Both the position numbers and the translations under genes were made by a program. Of a stretch of 28,400 bases of DNA, positions 10,561 to 21,612 are shown piece by piece. The notes under the pieces were generated by a model that worked only from the letters and a program-made list of their open reading frames with translations, did not search any database and was not told the origin of the DNA. Each line of letters opens with the position of its first letter. The first letter of the stretch is position 1. This stretch comes from Hymenoscyphus infarciens (lineage: Eukaryota > Ascomycota > Leotiomycetes > Helotiales > Helotiaceae), in assembly GCA_001414345.1 (NCBI GenBank), contig LLCB01000503.1, forward strand, positions 1 to 28,400, written 5' to 3'.

Positions 10561-11485
10561 AAAGTAGTATACTAAATTAATTATATTATACTAAAATATA
10601 ATTAAGTATTTAATAATATTATATAAGGTTAGATATATAAAGTTAAAGTTAAATTAGCTTTAATACTTAGTTATACGTTAACTTAGACCCTACCTATTTC
10701 TAATAGTTATATAATATACTAAGTAGGTCTTTATCTTAGTAAATAAACTACCTTAAAGTAGAGTATTTACTTCTTCCTTCTTATAACTCTAATATATTCT
10801 TAAATAAGCTACTCTTTATAATCTACCTTACTCTAGAGCTAATTAGATAGTACTTAGTATTCTTACTATAATATATAAATATTATAGTAAGTTAAAAGTA
10901 TCTTATAGTCTTATAGTATCTTATAGTACTAATACCTTACACTATTACTAATTATTATTAGATTCCTTATAAAGCTAGTCTTCTACTACTTATATTAGTA
11001 TACTAAGAATAGTATAGACGTAATCCTTAGTTTTCTAATACTAATTAGTCTACTTATCTTTATAATACTAGGATCTCTATCTCTTTTATTAAATAGAAGC
11101 ACTTCTTAAAGAATTAAGTAAGTATTAATTAATTAAACTTTTTAATCTAAGCTAATTAGCTAAAACTTTACTACTCCTAGCGTTTTAACCTCTTAAACTT
11201 ATATTTCTTTTAAACCTACCTTATTCTATATAAATACTAATAATTCTTATTATACTATTATTACTTCTACTAGTACTAATAATTCTTAATATATAGTTAT
11301 TATATTTAGAGCTCTTATAACCTCTTAGAATACTCTTTAAAAGTTATTCTATATCTCTCTCTAAATACCTACTTACTATAGATCTTCTTATAAATCTCCT
11401 TATATAGCTATATAGTTACCTTAGTTACTTATATCTATATATTAATTAAGTATTTTTTTACGTTTACTAAGCCTACTTAACACCT

Positions 11486-11569
11486 ATGCTATTAATAACA
11501 CTATTAATAATATTAATAATAATAATAATATACTTAATCTTAATAATACTAGTTTTAGGAATATTTTAA
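11486..11569 (+). other. Chance 27-codon ATG frame in a TAA/ATA-rich stretch
   Basis: One of the rare ATG triplets opens a frame of 27 codons ending in TAA. The product would be almost all Ile and Leu because the DNA is an (AATAAT)-like microsatellite at 11490-11531. It has no visible context for translation and no expected amino-acid balance. It is listed only so that it is not mistaken for a membrane peptide. Confidence 0.6.
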
Positions 11570-12489
11570 AATATATAAGTAAAATAGGATTATAACTTAT
11601 CTTATCTTAATAAAGTTTTATAAATAAAGCTTTAAATTTTCTTAAAATATAAGTTAGTATTATAGGAATTACTAAAATCTAGATTAATATAGTATTTAAT
11701 TATACTTATTAAGGCCTTTAAACTAGTCTCTTACTAATTAAAAGATATACTACTAAAAAATCTAAGTATTTTACTAAGCGTTAGGATAGCTTACTAAAGT
11801 CTATAGTTCTTAAGACTTTTTTATATATTAGTCGATTCTACTATATAACTATTAGAAAGTCTAAATTTCTAAATAACACTATTACTAAATATAAGTAAAT
11901 TTAAATAATTATATACTAAAGAAAAAAGTAATACTTAGGACTTATTTCTTATAATAAGTTAAAAGGTCTTAACATTTCTAATATTTTACCTAATCGTTAC
12001 TATAAATAAGTTATAGTTTATAGTTTATATTCTAATATAATTATCTTTTTTATTTTTTTTTTTATATTTATATTAAAAGGCTTTAAAAGTTTAGTAGTGT
12101 TTTCTATAATAATCTCTAACTAGCTATATTAATAAGAGAGGTATAGCTACCTAGAAGTCTCATAGTCTTATATTTATTACTAGTATTTAGTAGTGTTTTT
12201 TAATAATATTTATAAATATATTTCTTATCTAATAATAGCTAGAGCCTTAGGCCTTACTTTTTCTATATTCTTATATATAGTTTTTTTAAAATATAATTAG
12301 TTATAAGAGTATAGTTTATTATTTACGCTATTTAGCTATATACTAAGAGTTAGTAGTCTTTAAAGTTAATTAATTTAGTTGTTTTAAAAGCTTTATTATT
12401 ATATTATTCTAAATATATATAGTTAAATATATTATTATACTAAATAAAGTAGTAATACCTTGATTAGATAGTACTATATATTAGAAAGC

Positions 12490-12527
12490 TACTATATTAG
12501 TACTAATAAAGTAGTACTAATATAGTA
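12490..12527. repeat. Hairpin with perfect 16-bp arms
   Basis: The left arm TACTATATTAGTACTA (12490-12505) is the exact reverse complement of 12512-12527, separated by a 6-base loop (ATAAAG). It is much longer than the short palindromes expected by chance in this composition. It could be a small palindromic repeat or the remains of a foldback element. There is no T-tract that would suggest a terminator. Confidence 0.8.
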
Positions 12528-12648
12528 ACTATATATAGTTAAGACTAAATATAATTACTTTCTTTATCTTAATACTTATAAGTATAAAAGGACTTTAATT
12601 AATTAAAGTAATACTTAATAAAGAAAGAGTTATATCTATAAATTACCT

Positions 12649-12696
12649 AAGATAATTTTATAAGATAATTTCTTAAGATAATTTCCTAAGATATTA
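12649..12696 (+). repeat. 13-bp tandem repeat
   Basis: Three full 13-base units of the type AAGATAATTTCTT (12649, 12662, 12675) and part of a fourth at 12688. The period is not a multiple of three, so coding origin is unlikely. Confidence 0.85.
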
Positions 12697-12720
12697 AGTA
12701 CTTTTTAAAAAATAAAATAA

Positions 12721-13440
12721 AAGAGTATTATACTTCTCTTAATATAAGGCTATAAAGCTAAAAGTAAAAAGGATAGTTATAAGAAAATAATAACTTTATT
12801 TAATTATTATCTAGATAATCCTTTTATATATAGATTTCTTAGTAAATAAGTATAAATTATTTTCTTATTATCTACTTATTTTTATTTATATTATAAGGCT
12901 TTTTTACTAGCTTTAAGTCCTTAGATATATTATCTCTCTAATTATAAAGAAGCTTCTATTTTAAATCTATTATATATCTTATATTTAAATAAATAATTAA
13001 AAAAGAAGATCTCTTTAAATAAACTATCTTTTATCTATTACTTAATAGTTCTATTAAAGTTAAACTAAGGAAAGGAGAAGAAGCTAAACTTTAGATATAT
13101 ATAGTTAATTTATTTTTATATTTATTTAGATAGAATTCTTATAGTTAAATAATAAATAATATATAAAGAAGTTATTTCTATCTTTTATTATATATTCTAT
13201 CTTTATAAATTTAAAAATTTTTTACCTACTTTTAAAAAAAGATTAAAAACTTTATATATTAGTAAGTATAAATAAATATAATCTACTTAGTATTTTTATT
13301 ATTAAGGTTTATATATTATCCCTTACTTTTATTATAAGGTTTATAATAGGAAGTTATTAAAGTTAGTCTAGTTTTAGAAATCTATTAGTATCTTAAAAAT
13401 ATTTATTAACTTTATAATTAATAAAATAATCTAAACATTA
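12721..13440 (+). pseudogene. RIP-degraded coding sequence, ~240 codons, product unknown
   Basis: Plus-strand frame starting at 12721 with about 16 stops in 240 codons (under 7%). The codons just upstream (12661-12720) have four stops in 20. Residues are Lys/Ser-rich at the start (about 12757-12790) and then dominated by Leu, Ile, Tyr and Phe with scattered Lys. That could be a hydrophobic helical protein or simply AT-biased codons. Clean runs include 13201-13272. Nothing identifies the family. Stops rise again after about 13440. Confidence 0.35.
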
Positions 13441-14561
13441 GTTATAGTCTTAGTTTATAGAAGAGAATGTTTTTAGTTAAGCTTCTATCTAATATAATTC
13501 TATTAAATATAGTTCTATTTAAGAGAATTCTATTTAAACGTTATTCTAAAAACTTTATTCTATTAATATTATAATACTAAGTTAAAAATTAATTTAAAAG
13601 TATAATCTCTATTATAATCTTTATAAAAAACATATACCTATTATATTTATACCTACTTATAACTTATTATTTCTTTACTACTAGCTTTTTTATAATACTA
13701 TTATACTCTTTAACACGCCTATTCTTCTCTATAAATTATCTTTCGATTTTCTATACTAATTTAAATTTTATTATAACTAGTAGTTTACTAGTTACTAACT
13801 TATAAATTTAAATTCTATTATTTCTTTACTATTTTAAAAAGAGATATTTTCTTCTAAGAAATAACTACTCTATATCCTACTCTATATACTCTATACTTTA
13901 TTATATATTTAGTTAATCTACTATTTTAACTAACGTTTTTAGAATACTTTTTAGAGTATAGAGTATAATATTTAATATTAAAAATAAATTACTTATACTT
14001 AATAAGTATTATCTATTACTAAAGATTATCTATTATTTTCTACTTTAGAAGGAATAGCTATTATATATAATAAAGAAAAAATTTAGTTTATAGGTTAAAT
14101 TTATGTTTTAGATTTAGCTAAGATAATTAATAGAGTAGAGCTAGAGCTAAGTAAACTAGAATAGACTAAAGTAAAGCCTTATTTATAAAATATAATTTAT
14201 TTATTTATTAATAGTAGAATCTCTTATAAATTATATTAATATTAAGTCTTTATCTCTTTTTCTATATTTACTTCTATACTATCTTCTCTTAATATTATAT
14301 ATTATAATCTTTATAATTTATACCTCTAATCTTAGATTTAAGCTAAGATTTAAGTCTACTTCTAATAAGAGATCTAAGATATACTTAGTTCTAATATAAT
14401 TAGTCTAATATAGGAATATAAAGACTCTAAGGTCTACTAAAAAATAATACTCGACTAGTGAAAAAATCCCTCTACCTATACTTAAAGCTGATTTAAAGTA
14501 GAGAATTTATAAATTCTCTATTATAAGAACTTATACCTTTACTTATAAAAGACTAAATAAT

Positions 14562-15569
14562 AAGGAACTAGTATTTAGTATTTATACTTTAAATCTCTTA
14601 ACTAAAGAATATTATTAGTTTAAGATTAAATATAGTAGACTAGATCTTAATAATATAGCTTATCTTAATAGAGAGGATTTTAGCTTTCTTAAAGATATAA
14701 AATTATATTCTCTAAAAAACCTTAATCTTTTAGTAATAATATAAAAGAAGTAAGTCTAGCTTACTACTACTTAGTTATTAGTTATTTATAATTTTTAGAT
14801 TATAAGCTTTTATTTAATAAAGAAGAAGATAAGTATAGTTAAAGATTACTTAAGGAAATCTATATAAGGTCTTTAAGAGTTTCTATTATCTATCTTACTT
14901 TTTAATAATCTTATATATAATCTTATAATTTATACTATACTTAAAGAAAAGGTTAGATTTACTATATACTATTTAAAAAACCTCTTACTTAGATAATTAG
15001 CTATATATATTTAGAAAGATAGAGCTAAGATATAGTCTCTCTAGTATTAGTTATTTTAAGAGTAATTTAAAACTTTATATAATAACTACTATAAAATTAT
15101 AAAATTACTTTAAATCCTTATTAATAGCCTAATATCTTACTAAGAATTTAGCTAATATATAAATATAATTATTATATTAATTTATACTAGAAGACGTTAT
15201 CTTAGCTTAAATAATATAAATACTATTAAGAATTTAACTTAGCTTCTTAGAGTCTATATAAATAAGAGATTAAATATAGATATAATAATAGATATTAGGT
15301 CTAAGAGAGATATTTATAATTTTAAAGTTTTAGATAGATTAGAATTTTATAAATTAATATAAAGCTATAGTTAGTTTCTAAATTATTATATAAACTTTAA
15401 ACTAATACTATATAGAAATAAAATAACCTTATAAAATAGAGGATTTAGTAAGTAGTATTAAGAAGAAATAGAAACTTACTATATAGTTAATATTTTAATA
15501 TTATCTTATTTTAAATATATTATAAATTGTTTTATTATATTAAATATATCTAAATTAGATAAGTTATAA
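14562..15569 (+). pseudogene. RIP-degraded coding sequence, ~336 codons, product unknown
   Basis: Plus-strand frame with 26 stops in 336 codons (about 8%), ending at a TAA at 15567-15569. The first 60 codons contain one stop and the stretch at about 15155-15355 contains one in 68. No frame break is needed. The residual protein is Leu/Ile/Lys/Asn-rich with clusters of Arg (three in a row near 15190), Asp-rich segments (about 15275-15320) and aromatic residues, as in a helical intracellular protein. It keeps one intact Cys codon (TGT near 15530). It is flanked by stop-dense sequence and is separate from the other fossils. No motif is recognised. Confidence 0.4.
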
Positions 15570-16065
15570 GAAATAGGGTAGAAATAAGGTATATAATAGA
15601 TAGTAGTAAGAGTTAGGATTAATAGGTAGTACTTAGGTATATATAGGATAAATAGTAGAGTAGAGGCTTAAATTTTAACTAATAAAATATAAATATATAT
15701 TATATATCTTCTATCTTTCTTTTATTCTATAATATATTATATATTTAATTTTACTCTCTTCTTTAAAAAAAAATAGTAAGTTCCTTTACTAATAAATATA
15801 TATAAATCTTCTTTTAAATATCCTTACTTATTACTAACTACCTTTAATAACTTAACTAGATAGTTTTAGTATTAAATCTAGTTCCTATATAGATAAGTTT
15901 AATCTCCTTCTTTTCTAATATATCTACTTAAGTTCCTCTCTTTAGAAGTTGAATATATAATTCTATATATACTATATTAAAGCTTATAAGTAAATAAGTA
16001 TTTATATCCTTCTAAATATCCTATCTTAATAAACTTAATAAGATTAGTAATATATTAGAGTATAT
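15570..16065. other. AT-rich RIP-degraded DNA, nothing recognised
   Basis: About 500 bases with no usable frame, repeat or RNA gene that I can see. CA and TG are nearly absent, as elsewhere. Confidence 0.6.
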
Positions 16066-16209
16066 ATTAGTAGTATTAATATTAGAAATATTACTTATAA
16101 TACTATAGTTACTAGTAGTATTATTAGTAGTATTAATATTAGAAATATTACTTATAATACTATAGTTACTAGTAGTATTATTAGTAGTATTAATATTAGA
16201 AGTATTACT
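16066..16209 (+). repeat. 57-bp tandem repeat, two identical copies plus a partial third
   Basis: 16066-16122 and 16123-16179 are identical over all 57 bases. A third copy starting at 16180 matches for 22 bases and then diverges. The period equals 19 codons. The unit contains no CA or TG, so RIP can no longer act on it. Identical copies may be either recent duplicates or fully saturated old ones. Confidence 0.9.
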
Positions 16210-17255
16210 AGTAATAATAGAAGTACTATTATTACTAGTAATACTATTACTACTATTATTACTATTAGTTAAGTAGAGTATTTATTATAATAGGTTAGGA
16301 ATATAAGTTCTAAATAGAGATATAATCTTCTAAATTAATATAGAACAAGCATTAGCTTCTAAGAACTCTTTAGTCTATATAAGTAAACGAAATACTTAAG
16401 GTCTAAAACCTATTTCTTTATATACTTCTTTAAATTAATTCTCTATATAAGTATAGAAATAGCTTATTTCGTTAGTTTCTTTATCTTAGCTCTAATTACT
16501 AATATAATATATTATTTTATATTTATATTTTTCTAAGATCTTTATCTATTATTCCTATATTAGCTAAGAGCTAAGATTTTATAATTTATATCTTATCTTA
16601 CTTATATACTAATTAATATAAAGGCTTTATTTATAGTTTTATTTCTATAATTCTTAATATACTACTCTTATTTACTAATATCTACTTAGACATTTTCTAC
16701 TACTAGTATAGCTTAGTATACTATTATATATTTATCTTTTACTTCTTTATCCTAGTTAGCTCTCTCTTATTTACTAAGTTTCTACTACTAATTAGATATA
16801 AACGTAGAACTATAACTATCTATTAGAGGGTTATTTAGGTCCTTCTTCTATTATTATTTATATTTCTTTAGAATATCTTATTTCTTTCTTTCTTAGAATA
16901 AATCTTAACTTATAGGAATTTAATAAGTTATAAAAGAAAAGCCTTTTATAGACTTTCTAATATACTTAAAAATTAAGTTAATATTTTCTCCTTATTATAG
17001 TTTAATAATCTTAGCTATAGAGTTATTAAAATTATAGGTTAAGTAGTTAATTTAATCCTTAACTATTATAAAGAGTAAGAGTCTAGATTAATTATATTTT
17101 ATTTATTTAAGGTTAAAAGCTTTATAATACTAGTTTTCCTAATAAAGTTCTCTATTATCCTTAGTATTCTCTTTACTACTATTATTTAGAAGACTATTCT
17201 TACTTATATTATTATCTAGATTATTATTTAGATTATTATCTAGTAGACTACTATA

Positions 17256-17909
17256 CTTATTAGTAACTTAGAGAGAGAGAGTATTTAGCTAGATAAGAGG
17301 CTGCCTATTAGTAACTTAGAGAGAGAGAGGATTTAGCTAGATAAGAGGCTACTTATTAGTAACTTAAAGAAAGAGGGGATTTAGCTAGATAAGAGGCTAC
17401 TTATTAGTAACTTAAAGAGAGAGGGGATTTAGCTAGATAAGAGGCTGTTTATTAGTAACTTAGGAAGAGAGGGAATTTAGCTAGATAAAAGGCTACTTAT
17501 TAATAACTTAAAGAGGGAGGGAATTTAGCTAGATAAGAGGCTACCTATTAGTAACTTAAAGAGAGAGGGGATTTAGCTAAATAAGAGGCTACTTATTAGT
17601 AACTTAAGAAGGGAGAGGATTTAGCTAGATAAGAGGCTACTTATTAGTAACTTAGAGAGGGAGGGAATTTAGCTAGATAAGGGGCTACCTATTAATAACT
17701 TAAAGAGAGAGGGAATTTAGCTAGATAAGAGGCTACTTATTAGTAACTTAAAGAAGGAGAGGATTTAGCTAGATAAGGGACTACTTATTAGTAACTTAAA
17801 GAGAGAGAGGATTTAACTAGATAAGAGACTACTTATTAGTAACTTAAGAAGAGAAGGGATTTAGCTAAATAAAGGGCTACCTATTAGTAACTTAAAGAGG
17901 GAGAGGATT
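17256..17909 (+). repeat. 48-bp minisatellite, 13.6 copies, no indels
   Basis: Thirteen full units and one partial, each exactly 48 bases (the TATTAGTAACTTA motif recurs at 17258, 17306, 17354 and so on to 17882). Each unit combines a variable purine tract (GAGAGAGAGG-like) with a constant TTTAGCTAGATAAG core and a GGCTAC end. Differences between units are mostly A/G exchanges. The period equals 16 codons. One plus frame has a single stop per unit and reads I-S-N-L-K-R-E-G-I-stop-L-D-K-R-L-L, resembling an amphipathic helix, and one minus frame is equally open. The array ends abruptly at about 17909 before a less AT-rich CCTCTAAACCGTGC. Rare CTG and TGTTT variants survive in single units. Confidence 0.95.
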
Positions 17910-20900
17910 CCTCTAAACCGTGCTTATTATTACTCTTTTTATTCTATTCTAGTTTAATTTAGTTTAACTAGATCTTTTCTTTCTCTTAAAAGTAAAGAGT
18001 TAATCTATTTATAACTTAGTATTACTATAAATATTAGTAAATAACTAAGTTAGAATAAAGTAATAGAGATAGTAAAGAAGTAATATATATTATAAGAGCT
18101 ATACTAGAGACGATATTAGAAGTAGTTATTTAATATATCTAGGTAATTTTTATTAAAAAAGAGGATTATTTTATTAAAATAATTTTATATATATTTAGCT
18201 ATATCTATAGAGTTAGAAGAATTAGTACTTAAGTATTTAATTAGAGTACTAACTAGAAATAACTAAAAAAAACTCTAAAATAAGTAATAACTAAAAGTAG
18301 ACTAATAAAAAGGTAGAATATAATAAAATATAATTAAAAATCTTCTAACTTCTTAAGTAAAATTATCTAAGCTAAAGTATTTAGTATTTAAGAATTATCT
18401 CTTAGTTATCTACTTATAAGCTATACCTAGAAAGTTAAAGACTTAGGCTAAATTCTAGCTACTAGTATTATAATAATATTATACTCTAACTTTTGTTCTT
18501 TAATCTTCTACTATTTATATTACCTACGTTATATATAGTCCTTCTATACTATTATAACTCTTAAAATATAGTATATATTTATTTCCCTTATTAAGCCTTT
18601 TATAGCTGTTATTATAATAATAATCGATTTAATACTTTATACTTCTTTTAAATTAATAAATATATAATATAACGAAACTAATCTAGGCTCTTAACTAATA
18701 TTAATTTATATTATATACTTTATAAATAGTTTATAGATAAAAAATTATAATATACTTAAAAGTTCTTAAAGAGCTTAAAAGAGTATAAAATAGCTATAGT
18801 AGAAATTAAAAAATTATCTCTTAAAGTAAATAGTATTTACTAGACTAAAATAAACTAAACTAATTAATATTTCCTACCTTCTTTAATATAACAATGTATT
18901 ATATTCTATATATAAAAATATAATATTATTAGGAAGAGTAGTAAAAAAAACTAGTAAAATATAAATAATTTATATAAGGAACTTTAAGTTAGACACTCCT
19001 ACTTAAAGAACCTCTATCTAAAATTCGTTTAATTATACTAATAAAAAATTAATAACTTTATTAAGTTAAAAGCTTAAAAGTTAGATAAAGAGAAGTTATT
19101 TAAGATTAATAAAAGAATAATTAAATAGAAGACAGCTATAAGCTTATAGCTCTACCTTACTTAGGATAGTAATACTTTAATTCTATTAATTAAGCTAAAA
19201 AGCTTAAAAAATAAGAAAGTAAATATATAATAAGAAGTAGTATAGTAATTAGAATTAAAAGACGTTTATTAACCTACTCTTCTACTTATATATAAAACAG
19301 TGTAAAAATAATTATAGAAAACCTAGGAAATAGTTATAGAAGAATATACTAATTCACTCTCTTAAGATATAATTTCTATTTATAAATTAATCTTATCTAC
19401 TTACTAAACTTAGTAATATAAACCTATCTACTTCTTTAAAAATAGAACTTTAAAATTTAATAGTATATCTTTTAAATTAGAGCTATTACCTTTACCTAAT
19501 AATTAATACTTACTAAAGATTTAATAATACTAGTTATATTCTTTACTAAATATAAAAACCTTTTTATAAAATTAGACTATTAATAGTTTAATTCTATAGA
19601 ACACCTATATATACTATATGATTTATAAAGTATAGAGTATTAGCTAAAGAATAAAAAACAGATACTAAAGACGGATTATTTAGTAGTAGTTAAGAAGAAG
19701 CTTGTTTTTAACTAATTTTATATACTAAAAAATAATTCAATAATAATAGAAAAAGACTTATTAATACTTAAATTATAAAGGCCTAAATTACTCTTATAAT
19801 TTAGTATTAAAGTAGAATATATATATATATTAAAATATAAGAATATTTAAAACATTATAAAGAAGAATAATTACTAACACGTTTAAGAATACTAGTATTA
19901 TATTATAAAGAGCTAGATTTTTCTTCTATATATAAGAAGTTAAAAAAACCTAGCTAGATATATAATAAATAACCCTAGAATAACACTAGCTAGCTTAGTC
20001 TTAATTATTATTAAGATAATATTATTCTACTACTATAAATATACTTAGTAAATAATAGAAGAATATTTATTCTTCTTAGTTACTATCCTTAAGTTTAATA
20101 ATAATTTAAACGTTATTTTAATAATAAGAACTAGTACTTTAATACTTCTTTTAAATAAGCTCTTAAAACTTATTATTATTAGTATTAGTATTATTAATAT
20201 CTATATTAAATTAATATTTATACTTAAGCTCTAAGACCTTTTATTATTTAATTTATTAGTTATATTCTAAGTAAGTATAAAGAAAGGCTTACTTAATTAA
20301 ACTTCTTATACTTTTAAATATCTAGCTTAGTAGTATTATAGAATTCTTTAAGCTATAGTTTATTAGTAAAAGAATAAGAGAGATAGTTTTATATTTCTTA
20401 TAATAGAAATACTCTTAAGAGTTAATTAGTAATGTAATAAGTCTTTATACTAATTAGCTATATTCTTAAGCTTATATATCTCCTTTTTAGCCTTAAATAA
20501 GAGAATAACTATTTCCTTCTACTTCTTAATAATAGCTTTTAACTAGCTTAACTTATTATAAATACTATTAAACTTAGTTTATAACTTAACTAGGAAAAGG
20601 GATTTTAGAAAAAGCTAAAGTTATATATTACCTTAAATAGTAAAGAATTCGTTCTTACTTATACTATCTCTATTAAAGTTATAAAGTTATTAACCTATAT
20701 AACTTAGTATACTAGCTAGAAGCGCCTAATTAACTAGGTTACTATTAGTAGGTTTATTAGTAGAAGTATTAAGAGTATTAGAAGTAGACATAGTAGTAAA
20801 TTAATAATAAGATAATATATTAGAATAATAAATGTTTAAAAGGTTATAGTAAAAAGGTTCTAAGAGGTTAACTATAAGAGCTTATAAGGGGATAAGAGTA

Positions 20901-21001
20901 CTAGAACTTATACTAAGAGTAATAGGTTATAATAATAGTATATAATAAACTTAAAAGTTTATATCTTAATATAAAGTTCTATAATAAGCTAAAAACATAT
21001 A
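17910..21001. other. AT-rich RIP-degraded DNA, nothing firmly recognised
   Basis: About 3.1 kb. Partial plus-strand frames can be traced at about 19660-20070 and with more stops at about 19020-19640, but their stop density is not clearly below the baseline. The stretch at 18890-18970 holds one ATG-like site and poly-A runs. No repeat family, RNA gene or regulatory signal is supported. Confidence 0.5.
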
Positions 21002-21104
21002 GTAAGGCTAAAGATGTATAATAAGGCTAAAGACTTATAATAAAGACTTATAACAAAGACTTATAATAAAGACTTATAATAAAGACTTATAATAAAGACT
21101 TACT
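21002..21104 (+). repeat. 19-bp and 13-bp tandem repeats
   Basis: Two 19-base units (21002-21020, 21021-21039) are followed by five 13-base units of the form ATAAAGACTTATA (21040 to 21104). The 13-mer equals the 19-mer with its GGCTAA portion removed, so the shorter unit probably arose from the longer. Looser copies continue to about 21178. Confidence 0.85.
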
Positions 21105-21218
21105 AGAAAAGCTTTTATAAAGTTAAGTATAAAGGCTTATAATTTATAAGAAAGACTTATAATAAAAGCTTACTAGAGAAGAATAATTAAAAGGCTATTA
21201 GGTAATAAGGTTATATTA

Positions 21219-21254
21219 AGTTAAAGTTAAAGTTAAAATTAAAGTTAAAGTTAT
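21219..21254 (+). repeat. GTTAAA hexamer run
   Basis: About six hexamers of GTTAAA, one with an A for the G. It is not a telomere repeat of the usual TTAGGG type and I see no sign that it derives from one. Confidence 0.75.
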
Positions 21255-21509
21255 CTTAAAGTAGGGAATTAGTAAGACCTTTACTAAGCTATAATACTAA
21301 GGCTTTATTTAGTTATATATTAAGTTAGGTCTTTATCTATTTATATATTTAAGTTTATTTACTCTTTAAATAACGTTCCTTTAATAAAATCTCTCTATAT
21401 AGTTTAACTATCTATTTATCTTAAACTATACTACTCTATACTTACTTAGTTTACCTTATTTTTATTAAAGCTATATCTAGTAATAATTATATTAAAACCT
21501 TTAATATAA

Positions 21510-21612
21510 TCTCTATAATTTTTATTATTTACTTCTTTACTATTCTTACTATCTTCTATATTATTCTTATTACTACTATTACTATTACTATCTTCTTTAC
21601 TATTAATATTAT
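21510..21612 (-). other. Asn/Ser/Asp-codon-rich low-complexity tract
   Basis: On the minus strand this reads as AGT, AAT, AAG, GAT and GAA codons without a stop for about 30 codons, giving a Ser/Asn/Lys/Asp-rich tract. On the plus strand it is TTACTACTATT-type microsatellite. Either a remnant of a disordered protein segment or simple sequence alone would explain it. Confidence 0.3.

Noticed and set aside
12036..12062. Poly-T run as a retroelement tail or transcription terminator
   Set aside because: There is no stem-loop before it, no reverse-transcriptase fossil recognised next to it and no target duplication seen. Long T runs are common in this composition.
21219..21254. Degenerate telomere repeat
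   Set aside because: GTTAAA does not derive from TTAGGG by C-to-T or G-to-A changes without further edits, and the run is short and internal.
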